44,579 bases of DNA from Pelagibius sp. (GCF_028281305.1 NZ_JANQKD010000075.1:1-44579); one strand, 5' to 3'. Counted from the stretch's first letter, positions 16,512-26,353 are shown. Notes: generated from the sequence alone by a model not told the origin. Numbers and translations: made by a program.

Positions 16512-18632
16512 TCAGCTCGTCGAAGAGATCAGGATCTGCGTCTCCGCGTCGTTCACCAGGTCGGTGAGCGAGTCGACGGCACCGGTGCCCGCCTTGGCAA
16601 AGACCACCGAAGCGCCGTTGTCGAAGTTCACCACCACCGACTTTCCGGCGCCCTTGTCGGTGACCGATGACACCGAAGCCAGCAGATCGTCCAGATCCAC
16701 GTCGGAATCATCGTCGCGGTCGACGAGGTCCCGGAAGGACAGCTTGTCGCCCCACTTGTTGAAGTCGGAAATGCGGTCATCGCCGTCGCCGCCCGCCTGA
16801 TCGAGGCGGCCGAACACAAAGGTATCGGCCATGCCGCCGCCGGTCATGCGGTCGTCGCCCAGGCCACCCTCGATGCGGTCGCGCCCACCGTTTCCGGTCA
16901 GTCTGTTGTCGCCGTCGTCGCCGACCAGGGTGTCGTTGCCCTTGCCGCCGAGGGCATTCTCAATGGAGATCAGGGTCTCGAGGTCGCCGCCGCCGCTGGC
17001 CTCGCCGGCATCCAGATCGATCAGCCAGTCCTTCGTCTCGGTCGTGTAATCGACAGTATCGATACCGGCTCCGCCATCCAGGGTGTCGCTGCCCGCTTCG
17101 CCGCGCAGCGTGTCGTTGCCGCCCTGACCCAGGAGGCGGTCGTCGCCAGCGCGGCCCAGCAGCATGTCCTCGCCGGCACCGCCGCCGAGGACGTCGTCCT
17201 CCACGCTGCCCACGATCCGGTCGTTACCGGAGAGATCGCGGTCCGGATCATAGGTCGCTCCTTCGAAGGAGTAGGCACGGATGTAGTCGACCTTGAGGCT
17301 GCCCAGGGTGTCCTGGCCCTCCGCGGGCGCGCCGGCAAAGCCGCCGACCGCGAGGTTGACGATCATGTACATCGGGTCGTGCATGTCATCGGGGGTCTCG
17401 GTGCGCGCCACCTCGACGCCATCGAAGTACCAGACGATCTCCTCCGCACCCCACAGCGCTCCGTAGGTATGGAAACCGGAGGTGTCGGCGACCTTGGCGA
17501 TGTTGATATCGCGGGTATGGCTGCCGGTCGCCTCGGAATGGGCGGTCATCACCAGTTCGGTCGGGTTCTGGCCGCGCATCTCCAGAACATCGAGCTCCGG
17601 TGGCCAGCCGCCGTCGGCGGGCAGCAGCCAGAAGGTCGGCCAGAGCCCCTTCTGATCCGGCACGTCGGCGCGGATCTCGTAGTAGCCGTAGGTCTGCGCG
17701 AAGCTTTCGTAGGTGGTGAGCATGCCCGAGGTGTAGTCATAGCCGTTGATCTCGGGCTTGATGTTGGATTCCGCCCGCTCGGCGGTGATGGACATCACCC
17801 CGTTGTTGACGCTGAAGGGATTGGCGCTGGCGGTCGGCCCGTAGTCGTGGTCGATGTACCACTGCAGTTCTTCGTTCAGGGTCGTACCGTTCTCCGCCCC
17901 CCACCAGTAGTTCGAATCCCAGGTCCCGCTCTCGCCGTCCCAGAGGTCCAGGCTGTTGAAGTTGTCGGAGAAGGTCAGCTTCAGGCCGGAGCGGTCAAGG
18001 CCGACCTGAAACTGGCTGGCGTCCAGATCTGCAGCCCTGGTGTCGGCAAGCACCAGAAACTCTCCGTCGCCGAGCCCGATCCGCAGGTCGTCGCCGACCT
18101 GGGTGGCCTTGTTCAGCACATCGTCAAAGGACTTGAAGCTGTGGCCGGCCAGGCGCACGACATCCTGGCCCTGAAGATCGAGGATCAGGTCGCTGCCCAT
18201 GCCTTTCTCGATGACAAAGACATCGGCGCCGGCCCCGCCTTCAAGAACGTCGTCGCCGGCCCGGCCGTCCAGGGTCTGGCTACCATCCGCGCCGGTGATG
18301 ATGTTGTCAGCGTCGTTGCCGAAGGCGTAGCGGCCGTCGCCGGTGACCACGAGGTTCTCGATGTGGTCCGGCAGACTGTAGTTCATCCAGGTCTTGACAG
18401 TGTCGACACCGGAGTTGGCGTTTTCGACCGCGCGGTTGCTGCCGGCATAGAGATTGTAGAAATCGTCGCCGCCCTTGCCGTACATCGTGACGGTGACACC
18501 GGCGTCGCCCCAGAAGATCTCGTTGGCGTCGGTTCCCTGGAGTTGCGGCGTACCGTCGTTGGCGGAAAGATGGGTCTCAGCGGCAGCGCTGTAGGAAAGG
18601 GGAACTCCCCTGGCGTTCAGGACTGTGCTCAT
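16512..18632 (-). CDS. Secreted GH16 beta-glycanase with RTX calcium-binding repeats
   Basis: The 706-residue protein is modular. Residues about 30-160 contain RTX-like repeats (GKGGDDFYN, DGRAGDDVLEGGAGADVF). A GH16 domain spans about 218-455 with the catalytic motif E346-L-D348-V-L-E351, the nucleophile and acid/base pair, and FWLLPADGGWPPE before it. Residues about 465-610 hold further GGxGxDxLx nonapeptides that bind calcium. No N-terminal signal peptide is seen; the tail rich in small and hydrophobic residues suits type I secretion. The order resembles ExsH/EglC-like enzymes that cut bacterial exopolysaccharide or beta-1,3-1,4-glucans. No type I transporter lies in the window. Confidence 0.92.
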   Translation of the reverse strand: MSTVLNARGVPLSYSAAAETHLSANDGTPQLQGTDANEIFWGDAGVTVTMYGKGGDDFYNLYAGSNRAVENANSGVDTVKTWMNYSLPDHIENLVVTGDGRYAFGNDADNIITGADGSQTLDGRAGDDVLEGGAGADVFVIEKGMGSDLILDLQGQDVVRLAGHSFKSFDDVLNKATQVGDDLRIGLGDGEFLVLADTRAADLDASQFQVGLDRSGLKLTFSDNFNSLDLWDGESGTWDSNYWWGAENGTTLNEELQWYIDHDYGPTASANPFSVNNGVMSITAERAESNIKPEINGYDYTSGMLTTYESFAQTYGYYEIRADVPDQKGLWPTFWLLPADGGWPPELDVLEMRGQNPTELVMTAHSEATGSHTRDINIAKVADTSGFHTYGALWGAEEIVWYFDGVEVARTETPDDMHDPMYMIVNLAVGGFAGAPAEGQDTLGSLKVDYIRAYSFEGATYDPDRDLSGNDRIVGSVEDDVLGGGAGEDMLLGRAGDDRLLGQGGNDTLRGEAGSDTLDGGAGIDTVDYTTETKDWLIDLDAGEASGGGDLETLISIENALGGKGNDTLVGDDGDNRLTGNGGRDRIEGGLGDDRMTGGGMADTFVFGRLDQAGGDGDDRISDFNKWGDKLSFRDLVDRDDDSDVDLDDLLASVSSVTDKGAGKSVVVNFDNGASVVFAKAGTGAVDSLTDLVNDAETQILISSTS

Positions 18633-18850
18633 ATGGCTTCGCGATCCTGCGTTTCATGTGTTGCACAAGCCTTCCCTGTAGCCGCCGCAGCCGTCTCCCC
18701 CGGTCTGTCGACGGTCGTTCTGTCTTTGAAGACGCAGTTCTGACGGCTCTACTCCATGGACGCAACCCAAGGTCACTCTTTGCCACATCTTTCCCCTAGA
18801 GATTACCAAAGTGTTAACAGACTCTTTACGACCCTCTTCACGGGCGGTGG

Positions 18851-18879
18851 TTGACGCCCGCCGGCAGACGGCCTAGCTA
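18851..18879 (+). promoter_or_regulatory. rnpB promoter
   Basis: TTGACG (18851-18856) and TAGCTA (18874-18879) are separated by 17 bases. The first base of the RNase P P1 stem (18884) lies five bases after the -10, so transcription would begin at or next to the mature 5' end. Confidence 0.7.
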
Positions 18880-18883
18880 GCAG

Positions 18884-19301
<418 letters not shown>

Positions 19302-19538
19302 ACTGATAAAAATCAATACATTGCGGACGGCTGCGCCGCAAACGCCGGCATCGGTCAGGTGCGGGCCGCCGTGCCCGGCAATTCCCTGGCGGCGGCGGTC
19401 GAAATCAAGCTTCAATCCGATTGGAACGAAAAAAGAACATATTGTCGCCCCAATCTCTTGTCACTCTTACTTGTGGATATTCTGAACTGACCCACAAGGA
19501 CTGGCATCAGTACAGAAAAATGCCCCGGAATGAATGCT
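19302..19538. other. Non-coding region upstream of the dcw control sites
   Basis: No credible gene is seen between rnpB and the dcw promoter. Base composition drops to AT-rich from about 19430. It contains an inverted repeat CTTGTGG (19470-19476) / CCACAAG (19492-19498), whose left arm is part of TGTGGATAT, one base from a DnaA box. The role of this element is not known. Confidence 0.5.
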
Positions 19539-19553
19539 TTAAGCTCTTGTTAA
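19539..19553 (+). promoter_or_regulatory. CtrA binding site upstream of mraZ
   Basis: TTAAgctcttgTTAA is a perfect TTAA-N7-TTAA site, the full consensus for the alphaproteobacterial cell-cycle regulator CtrA. It ends 25 bases before the -35 of the mraZ promoter, a position that suits activation or competition. CtrA is not encoded in the window. Confidence 0.65.
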
Positions 19554-19578
19554 CCCGCAATAATTACTTGTTGCGGCA

Positions 19579-19618
19579 TTGACACCCATGAAATCCCATG
19601 ATATCCCAAATCATCCCA
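19579..19618 (+). promoter_or_regulatory. dcw operon promoter with four MraZ boxes
   Basis: A consensus -35 TTGACA lies at 19579-19584. Four boxes follow at exact 10-bp period: ACCCA 19584, TCCCA 19594, TCCCA 19604 and TCCCA 19614, each separated by five bases. On the minus strand this is TGGGN-N5 repeated, the known MraZ operator. The -10 is poor (TATCCC, 19602-19607) and lies within the boxes, so MraZ should block RNA polymerase and repress its own operon. A leader of about 150 bases with small hairpins (19635-19649 and 19673-19688) precedes mraZ. Confidence 0.8.
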
Positions 19619-19768
19619 TTTAAGGGGTAAGCTACGGCGATTTTTGCCGGATCGTGGGGCCGGAAAGCGCAGCCCAGGAAGACCTGGGAGGACCGGTGAT
19701 GTGGACAGGGCGGCCCGAGGAACGGCCAGACCTGGGCAACGGCTGGAAAGGAGCCGCGGGGGTAAGAG

Positions 19769-20233
19769 GTGGCAGTCTTTATTGGCACCTTCGAGAACAA
19801 GGTGGATCAGAAGGGGCGGGTCTCCGTCCCTGCTGTCTTCCGCCAGTCACTCGCCGGCCTGTCGTTCAGCGGCATCGTGGCCTTCCGCTCGCACCGCGCC
19901 GATGCGATCGAGGGCTGCGGCATGGACTTCATGGAGCAGATGATCGCCCGGGTGTCGGAGATCGACCTGTTTTCGGAAACCCACGACGACCTGGCGACCA
20001 CGGTCTTTTCGGACTCCCAGCAACTGCCCTTCGACGGCACCGGTCGTATCATGCTGCCCCAGGGCTTTCGCGAACACGCCGGCATCACCGACCGCGCCGC
20101 CTTCGTCGGCATGGGTCAGCTTTTTCAGATCTGGGAGCCCAGCGCCCTGGAACGCCACAAGGCCGCCGCCCGCGACCGCGCCCGCACACAACGCCTGACC
20201 ATCCCCGCCGGCGGGGGCGGAGGGTCGCGATGA
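19769..20233 (+). CDS. mraZ: Transcriptional regulator MraZ
   Basis: The 154-residue protein has two AbrB-like swapped-hairpin domains: [22 protein letters not shown] (residues about 4-25, in part) and [19 protein letters not shown] in the second half, each with the conserved DxKGR/DGTGR turn that contacts DNA. It starts at GTG 19769 after GGGGGTAAGAG, a weak ribosome site that may keep the regulator low. MraZ binds TGGGN repeats and represses the dcw operon; four such boxes precede it. The C-terminal tail after about 130 is basic then glycine-rich. Stop overlaps the rsmH start (ATGA). Confidence 0.95.
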   Translation: MAVFIGTFENKVDQKGRVSVPAVFRQSLAGLSFSGIVAFRSHRADAIEGCGMDFMEQMIARVSEIDLFSETHDDLATTVFSDSQQLPFDGTGRIMLPQGFREHAGITDRAAFVGMGQLFQIWEPSALERHKAAARDRARTQRLTIPAGGGGGSR

Positions 20234-21267
20234 CGGAGCGCAGCGACATGCCCGGGGGCGCTCACAAGCCGGTTCTGCTCGCCGAAGTGTTGGAAGCCCT
20301 GGCGCCGCGCGACGGCGCCATTTACGTTGACGGCACCTTCGGCGCCGGCGGCTACAGCCGCGCGATCCTGGAGGCTGCCGACTGCACCGTCTGGGGCATC
20401 GACCGCGACCGCCAGGCGGTCCGGCGCGGGCGCCGGCTGGCCGAACGCTATCCCGGCCGGCTGCACATCCTCGAAGGCCGCTTCGGCGAGATGGAAAGCC
20501 TGCTGAACGGGCGCGTCACCCAGCCCGTGGACGGGATCGCCCTCGACCTCGGCGTTTCTTCCATGCAGTTGGACGAGCCGGAGCGCGGCTTTTCCTTCCG
20601 TTTCGACGGTCCCCTGGACATGCGCATGGAAGGCCCTCACATCGAAGGCCGGGCCGACGCAGAAGCGCAGGACACGCGGCCAAGCGCCGCCGAGGTGGTC
20701 AATTCCCTGCCGGAAGCGGAGCTGGCCGACATTATCTATCGCTTCGGCGAGGAGCGGCGCTCGCGGCAGGTGGCGCGGGCCATCGTCGAGGCGCGCCGCG
20801 ACAAGGCGATCACCCGCACCGGCGAGCTGGCGGAGCTGGTGCGCGGCGCGGTGGCGTCGGGGCCGCGGCGCGGCGGCGCAAAGGCCATCGACCCTGCGAC
20901 CCGGACCTTTCAGGCCCTGCGCATCTATGTGAACGACGAACTGGGCGAGCTCGAGCGCGGGCTGGAAGCGGCCGAGGCTTTGCTGGCGCCGGGCGGCCGG
21001 CTGGCGGTGGTGTCCTTTCATTCCCTGGAAGACCGCCAGGTGAAACACTTTCTGCGGGAGCGCAGCGGCAAAACCGCAGGCGGGTCCCGCCACCTTCCGC
21101 CCGCACAAGCTGATGCGCGCAGCCAGCCCACCTTTCGCCTGCTGTTCCGCGGCAGCAGGCGCGCCGGCGAAGCGGAGTGCCGGGACAACCCCCGCGCCCG
21201 CTCGGCCCATCTGCGCGCGGCCGAACGCAGCGCCGCCCCGGCGCAGCGGGAAGCGAGGCCGTCATGA
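20230..21267 (+). CDS. rsmH: 16S rRNA (cytosine1402-N4)-methyltransferase RsmH
   Basis: The start is ATG 20230, overlapping the mraZ stop; 345 residues. The SAM-binding motif [12 protein letters not shown] lies at about 33-44 and the acidic SAM contact GIDRD follows. [28 protein letters not shown] (in part) is the signature central block of MraW/RsmH, and [18 protein letters not shown] is the C-terminal conserved block. The enzyme methylates N4 of C1402 in the ribosomal P site. It is a standard second gene of dcw clusters. Confidence 0.97.
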   Translation: MTERSDMPGGAHKPVLLAEVLEALAPRDGAIYVDGTFGAGGYSRAILEAADCTVWGIDRDRQAVRRGRRLAERYPGRLHILEGRFGEMESLLNGRVTQPVDGIALDLGVSSMQLDEPERGFSFRFDGPLDMRMEGPHIEGRADAEAQDTRPSAAEVVNSLPEAELADIIYRFGEERRSRQVARAIVEARRDKAITRTGELAELVRGAVASGPRRGGAKAIDPATRTFQALRIYVNDELGELERGLEAAEALLAPGGRLAVVSFHSLEDRQVKHFLRERSGKTAGGSRHLPPAQADARSQPTFRLLFRGSRRAGEAECRDNPRARSAHLRAAERSAAPAQREARPS

Positions 21268-21686
21268 GGCGCTTTGTCATTTTCTGCTGGGTGCTCGCCG
21301 GCTCGGTCACCGCCCTCACTCTTTTTCAGATCAAGCAAGAGGTGACGGAGTTGGAGGCGGAGATCAAAACCGTGCACCGCGACATCCTGCGAGACCAGGA
21401 AGCCATCCACGTGCTGGAAGCGGAGTGGAGCTACCTGAACAACCCGGCGCGGATCGCAACGCTGGCCGAACGGCACCTGCAACTCGGCCCGATCCCGGCT
21501 GATCGGGTGATCGGCTTCTCCGACCTGCCCTTCCCGGAAGAGAACGGTGAAGAAAGCCCCGGCGAGATCGAAAACGCGCCCGCACCGCCCGTGGCCGGCG
21601 GTACCGCCACGCTGGTGACGGCGCCCACGTCCTTTGAGGTCCCGGCATCCGCCGGGGCGTCCTACCGGGGAGGGCTTGCCCGATGA
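21264..21686 (+). CDS. ftsL: Cell division protein FtsL
   Basis: With ATG 21264 (overlapping the rsmH stop) the protein is 140 residues. A short cytoplasmic MRR start leads into one membrane helix (about 3-20, [18 protein letters not shown]). A coiled coil with heptads ([25 protein letters not shown]) and the conserved [19 protein letters not shown] segment follow. The tail after about 100 is acidic and proline/alanine-rich. FtsL forms a bitopic complex with FtsB and FtsQ and activates FtsWI. Position between rsmH and ftsI confirms the call. Confidence 0.93.
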   Translation: MRRFVIFCWVLAGSVTALTLFQIKQEVTELEAEIKTVHRDILRDQEAIHVLEAEWSYLNNPARIATLAERHLQLGPIPADRVIGFSDLPFPEENGEESPGEIENAPAPPVAGGTATLVTAPTSFEVPASAGASYRGGLAR

Positions 21687-23464
21687 TCCGTCGCTATCTC
21701 GTCCGCTCGCAGTCCAAGCCTCTGCCGCCGGCAACGCCCGCCGATCTGCCCAGCTTCGACCTTCAGGGCGGACGCCCGGCCGAGCTGCGCCTCGAGGGCA
21801 CCCGCAAGCAGGCCCTGGAGACCGGGCGCACCCGGCTGCTGGTCGCGGCGGTGAGCTTCGCGCTGGCCTTCAGCCTGATCGGCTGGCGCCTCGTCGACCT
21901 CGGCCTCATGACCGACCGCCACGAACCCTCCATCGCCCGCTCGCTGGGCAGCGAGGGCCTGGAGACCGGCCGGGCCGACATCGTCGACCGCAACGGCATC
22001 GTGCTGGCGACGACGCTGCCAACGGCATCGCTCTATGCCAATCCGCGCCATGTCCGCGACCCGGAGGCGGCGGCCGAGCGGCTGGCCGCAGTGCTGCCGG
22101 AGGTCAGCCCGGCCCAGCTCGGCGCCAGACTGGCGAGCGACCGTTCCTTCGTCTGGCTGCAGCGCAACCTGACGCCGCGCCAGCAGTACGCCGTCAACCG
22201 GCTCGGCATTCCCGGTCTCTACTTCCAGCGCGAGCACCGCCGCTTTTATCCGCATGGGGCCCTGGCCCCGCACGTCGTCGGCTTTACCGGCGTCGACAAC
22301 CAGGGCCTGGCCGGCATCGAACAGTCCTTCGACGACGTGCTGCGCGCCTCGGCCAAGCCGCTGCAATTGAGCCTGGACATCCGCATCCAGCACATCCTGA
22401 CCGAGGAACTGGCGCAGGCCATGACCACCTTCAGCGCCATCGGCGCCGCCGGCGTGGTGATGGACGCCCGCAGCGGAGAGGTCGTCGCCCTGGCGTCGCT
22501 GCCCAGCTTCGACCCCGCCAAGCCCGCCTCCGCGCCCGCCGACGCGCGCTTCAACCGGGCCAGCCTGGGCATCTACGAGATGGGCTCGGTCTTCAAGATC
22601 TTCACCGCCGCCATGGCCCTGAATGAAGGGGTTGTGGCGCTGAACGACGGCTATGACACGCGCAAGCCGATCCGGATTTCGCGCTTCACCATCCGCGACT
22701 TCAAGCCCAAGAACCGCTGGCTCTCGATCCCGGAAATTCTGATGTATTCCAGCAACATCGGGACGGTTCACATGGCCATGGACGCGGGCACGCCGGTGCA
22801 GCAGGCCTTCCTGAAGCGCCTCGGCCTTCTGCAGCCGGCCAGCATCGAGCTGCCGGAAGTCGGCCAGCCCCTGATCCCCTCGCCCTGGCGGGAGATCAAC
22901 ACCATGACGATCTCCTTCGGGCACGGCCTGGCCGTCTCCCCGGTGCAGCTCACCGCGGCCATGTCGGCCATGGTCAACGGCGGCACCGAGGTGCGCCCGA
23001 CCCTGTTGAAGCGCGATCCCGAGCGCGTGACCGCCGGCAACCGCCTGATCTCCGAGTCGACCTCGGCCACGGTCCGCCAGCTCATGCGTCTCGTCGTGTC
23101 GCAGGGGACGGCGCGCAAGGCCAACGCCGAGGGCTATATCGTCGGCGGCAAGACCGGCACCGCCGAGAAGCTGGCCGGACGCGGCTATTCCCGCAACTCA
23201 CGCATCGCCTCCTTCGTTGGCGCCTTTCCCATGACCGCACCGCGCTACGTGGTCTTCGTCATGGTCGACGAGCCCAAGCCGACCAAGGAAACCCATGGCT
23301 ATGCCACCGGCGGCTGGGTCGCCGCGCCGGTGATGCGCAGCATCGTCGAGCGCATGGGGCCGCTTGTCGGCGTCATGCCCCGGGGTGATGGCGAAGCGAT
23401 GATCGCCGACCTGCTGATGGAAGTGAACAAGAGCGTGGAAGGGCGCCAGCTTGCGTCTAACTGA
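21683..23464 (+). CDS. ftsI: Peptidoglycan D,D-transpeptidase FtsI (PBP3)
   Basis: The 593-residue class B penicillin-binding protein starts in an ATGA overlap with ftsL. A cytoplasmic N terminus of about 50 residues precedes one membrane helix (LLVAAVSFALAFSLIGWRLV). The pedestal domain includes GRADIVDRNGIVLATTL. Active-site motifs are S302-V-F-K305, S356-S-N358 and K490-T-G. It crosslinks septal peptidoglycan with FtsW. The last 14 bases overlap the murE start, and the end (SVEGRQLASN) is conserved only loosely. Confidence 0.96.
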   Translation: MIRRYLVRSQSKPLPPATPADLPSFDLQGGRPAELRLEGTRKQALETGRTRLLVAAVSFALAFSLIGWRLVDLGLMTDRHEPSIARSLGSEGLETGRADIVDRNGIVLATTLPTASLYANPRHVRDPEAAAERLAAVLPEVSPAQLGARLASDRSFVWLQRNLTPRQQYAVNRLGIPGLYFQREHRRFYPHGALAPHVVGFTGVDNQGLAGIEQSFDDVLRASAKPLQLSLDIRIQHILTEELAQAMTTFSAIGAAGVVMDARSGEVVALASLPSFDPAKPASAPADARFNRASLGIYEMGSVFKIFTAAMALNEGVVALNDGYDTRKPIRISRFTIRDFKPKNRWLSIPEILMYSSNIGTVHMAMDAGTPVQQAFLKRLGLLQPASIELPEVGQPLIPSPWREINTMTISFGHGLAVSPVQLTAAMSAMVNGGTEVRPTLLKRDPERVTAGNRLISESTSATVRQLMRLVVSQGTARKANAEGYIVGGKTGTAEKLAGRGYSRNSRIASFVGAFPMTAPRYVVFVMVDEPKPTKETHGYATGGWVAAPVMRSIVERMGPLVGVMPRGDGEAMIADLLMEVNKSVEGRQLASN

Positions 23465-24929
23465 CCTGCTCGCAGAGGAAGAAAACAGAATGCAGCCCGA
23501 AGCGGCTTTGGCAGAGGTGAACATCAGCGGACTGACGGCGGACAGCCGGCAGGTCGCCGCCGGTTACCTCTTTGCCGCCCTGCCGGGCAGCCAAGCCGAC
23601 GGCCGCGACTTCATTCCCCAGGCGCTGGACAAAGGCGCCGCCGCCATACTGGCGCCGAAAGGCACCACGTTGCCCGCCGGCGCGCCGGCCGTCGCCCTCA
23701 TCACCGACGACAACCCGCGCCGGCGCCTCGCCCTGCTGGCCGCCCGCTTCTACCAACGCCAGCCGGCAACGGCCACCGCCGTGACCGGCACCAATGGCAA
23801 AACCTCGGTTGCGAGTTTCACCAGCCAGATCTGGCATGCCCTCGGCCACGAGGCTGCCAGTCTCGGGACGCTCGGGCTGCAGCCGCCGCGCGCCGACGCG
23901 CCGGCCTCGCTCACCACGCCCGATCCGGTGGAACTGCACCGCTGTCTTGCGTCGCTGGCCCGTGATCGCGTCGATCATGTTGTGCTGGAAGCCTCAAGCC
24001 ATGGACTGGACCAGTTTCGACTGGACGGGATCCGGGTCAGCGCCGCAGCCTTCACCAACCTGACGCGTGACCATCTGGACTATCACGGCAGCATGGAGGC
24101 CTATCTGGCCGCCAAGATGCGGCTCTTCTCGGAACTGCTGCAGCCCGATGGCACGGCGATCGTCAATCTGGACGACCCGGCCGGTGCAAAGGTGGTCGAC
24201 GTCTGCCGGGCCCGCGGCCTGAAAGTCCTCACCTACGGCAAAGCGGTCTCCGACCTGCAGTTGCTGAAACAGACGCCCACGGCAACCGGCCAGGACCTGG
24301 CCCTCAAGCTGCTGGGGCGCGAAATGACCGTGTCGCTTGGCGTGGCCGGCGCCTTTCAGGCCGGCAACGTGCTGGCGGCTCTGGGACTGGTAATCGCCGG
24401 TGGCGAGGACCTGGACCGCGCCGCCGCCACGCTGTCCGGCCTGGAAGGCGTCCCCGGCCGTGTCGAACTGGTGGGCGAAACCGCCGCCGGCGGGCACGTC
24501 TATGTCGACTACGCCCACACGCCCGATGCGCTGGAGACCGTGCTGCTCGCGCTCAGGCCGCACACCCGCAACCGGCTGGCGGTCATCATCGGCTGCGGCG
24601 GCGACCGCGACCGCGGCAAGCGCCCTCAGATGGGCGCCATCGCCGTGCGCCTGGCCGACAAGGCCTACATCACCGACGACAACCCGCGCAGCGAGGAGCC
24701 GGCGGCGATCCGCCGGGAGATGCTGGCCGCGGCACCGGAAGCAGAAGAGATCGGCGATCGGGGGGCGGCCATCGCCGCCGCGGTGGCCGCGCTGGGTTCG
24801 GGCGATGTCCTGGTCATCGCCGGCAAGGGCCATGAAACTGGCCAGATTGTTGGGGGACAAGTCTTGCCGTTTGACGACCGCGACGTCGCCCGAACCGCCA
24901 TTCAAGCCGCTGCGGAGGCCAGGCCATGA
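23451..24929 (+). CDS. murE: UDP-MurNAc-L-Ala-D-Glu:meso-diaminopimelate ligase MurE
   Basis: The 492-residue Mur ligase begins at TTG 23451 (MRLTDLLAEEEN), 14 bases inside ftsI. The LTDLL segment matches the start of MurE relatives. An ATG at 23490 with GAGGAAG upstream is an alternative that would drop 13 residues. P-loop GTNGKTS lies at about 113-119. DNPR at 410-413 is the meso-diaminopimelate specificity motif, so the peptidoglycan is the DAP type. The ATP-dependent reaction adds the third amino acid to the stem peptide in the cytoplasm. Confidence 0.96.
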   Translation: MRLTDLLAEEENRMQPEAALAEVNISGLTADSRQVAAGYLFAALPGSQADGRDFIPQALDKGAAAILAPKGTTLPAGAPAVALITDDNPRRRLALLAARFYQRQPATATAVTGTNGKTSVASFTSQIWHALGHEAASLGTLGLQPPRADAPASLTTPDPVELHRCLASLARDRVDHVVLEASSHGLDQFRLDGIRVSAAAFTNLTRDHLDYHGSMEAYLAAKMRLFSELLQPDGTAIVNLDDPAGAKVVDVCRARGLKVLTYGKAVSDLQLLKQTPTATGQDLALKLLGREMTVSLGVAGAFQAGNVLAALGLVIAGGEDLDRAAATLSGLEGVPGRVELVGETAAGGHVYVDYAHTPDALETVLLALRPHTRNRLAVIIGCGGDRDRGKRPQMGAIAVRLADKAYITDDNPRSEEPAAIRREMLAAAPEAEEIGDRGAAIAAAVAALGSGDVLVIAGKGHETGQIVGGQVLPFDDRDVARTAIQAAAEARP

Positions 24930-26353
24930 TCGAAGCCGGCCTCTGGACCGCGGAAGAGGTGGCCCAGGCCACCGGCGGCCGCCTGACCGGCGACTGGCAG
25001 GCCAGCGGCGTCTCCATCGATTCCCGCAGCATCGACGCGGGCGACCTCTTCGTTGCGCTGAAGGGACCCAGCTTCGACGGCCACGACTATGCCGGCAAGG
25101 CGCTGAAGGCCGGCGCCGCCGCAGCCATGGTGCATCGCCGCGCCGACGGGATCGACGAAAGCGACCCGCTGATCATCGTCGACGATACCTTCGCCGCGCT
25201 CTGGCGCCTCGGCACCGCGGCGCGCGAGCGCACCAAAGCGCGCCTGATCGCCGTCACCGGGTCGGCCGGCAAGACCGGGGTCAAGGAGGCGCTGCGCCAC
25301 TGCCTGGAACCGCAGGGCCTCACCGCCGCCAGCGTCGGCAGTTTCAACAACCACTGGGGCGTGCCGCTCAGCCTCGCGCGCATGCAGCGCAAAGCAGTCT
25401 ACGGCATCTTCGAGCTCGGCATGAACCACGCCGGCGAAATCAGCGAGCTGACGGCCCTGGTCCGCCCCCACGTCTCGATCATCACCAACATCGAGCCGGC
25501 CCATCTCGGCAACTTCGACTCCATCGCCGGGATCGCCGATGCCAAGGCCGAGATCTTCGAGGGCATGGATGCCAACGGCTATGCCGTGCTGAACCGGGAC
25601 AACGCCTTTTTCCATCACCTGCGCGACAAGGCGGAGGCAGCGGGGCTGAGCCGCATCCTCAGCTTCGGCCGCCATGGCGAGGCCGACACCCGGGTGATCG
25701 AGGAATCGCTGCATGCCACCTGCAGCTCCGTGAAGGCTCTGGTGCGCGGGGTGGAACTGGATTACTGCCTGACCATGCCCGGCTCGCACTGGGTGATGAA
25801 CTCCCTGGCCGTCCTGACGGCCATCGGCGCGGCCGGCGGCGACGTGGCCAAGGCCGCCGCGCAGCTTGCCAGTCTGCTGCCCATCAAGGGGCGCGGCGAA
25901 CGCCACAGCGTGGAGCTGGCCGGCGGCAGCTTCAAGCTGATCGACGACAGCTACAACGCCAATCCGACCTCCATGCGCGCGGCCTTCGAAGTGCTGGGCC
26001 GCTCGACCGTCGGCGATGGCGGACGCCGCATCGCGGTGCTCGGCGACATGCTGGAACTGGGCGATCAGTCGCAGGAAATGCATGCCAGCCTCAGCGAAGC
26101 GCTCAAAGACAGCGGCATCGATCTGGTCTTCACCTGCGGGCCGGACATGGCGGCCCTTCACAAGGCTCTTCCGCAGAAGCAGAGCGCCGCCCACGCCGAA
26201 GACTCAAAGACGCTCGCCCCCCAGGTGGCGGAGGCCGTCAGACCCGGCGACAGCGTGCTTGTGAAAGGTTCACTGGGATCGCGCATGGCCGTGGTGGTCG
26301 AAGCGTTGCTCGCACTCGGCGCGGACCTGCCCCGCGCCGCCAACGGACAGTAA
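24926..26353 (+). CDS. murF: UDP-MurNAc-tripeptide:D-Ala-D-Ala ligase MurF
   Basis: The 475-residue Mur ligase starts in an ATGA overlap with murE. It has the N-terminal substrate domain (GVSIDSRSIDAGDLFVALKG), ATP loop TGSAGKT (about residue 110; the more usual form is GSNGKT or GTVGKT), FELGMNHAGEI, NIEPAHLGNF and DDSYNANPTSMRAA, a MurF signature. It adds D-alanyl-D-alanine to complete the pentapeptide precursor before transfer to lipid by MraY, encoded next. Confidence 0.96.
   Translation: MIEAGLWTAEEVAQATGGRLTGDWQASGVSIDSRSIDAGDLFVALKGPSFDGHDYAGKALKAGAAAAMVHRRADGIDESDPLIIVDDTFAALWRLGTAARERTKARLIAVTGSAGKTGVKEALRHCLEPQGLTAASVGSFNNHWGVPLSLARMQRKAVYGIFELGMNHAGEISELTALVRPHVSIITNIEPAHLGNFDSIAGIADAKAEIFEGMDANGYAVLNRDNAFFHHLRDKAEAAGLSRILSFGRHGEADTRVIEESLHATCSSVKALVRGVELDYCLTMPGSHWVMNSLAVLTAIGAAGGDVAKAAAQLASLLPIKGRGERHSVELAGGSFKLIDDSYNANPTSMRAAFEVLGRSTVGDGGRRIAVLGDMLELGDQSQEMHASLSEALKDSGIDLVFTCGPDMAALHKALPQKQSAAHAEDSKTLAPQVAEAVRPGDSVLVKGSLGSRMAVVVEALLALGADLPRAANGQ

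Noticed and set aside
18814..18828. TTAA-N7-TTTA near the GH16 and rnpB starts as a CtrA site
   Set aside because: One base fails in the second half-site, and no promoter fits it; the perfect site at 19539 is enough reason not to call this.
19654..20229. Long N-terminal extension in the rsmH frame across mraZ
   Set aside because: It is the shadow of mraZ in another frame; the RsmH motif spacing begins at ATG 20230, which overlaps the mraZ stop.
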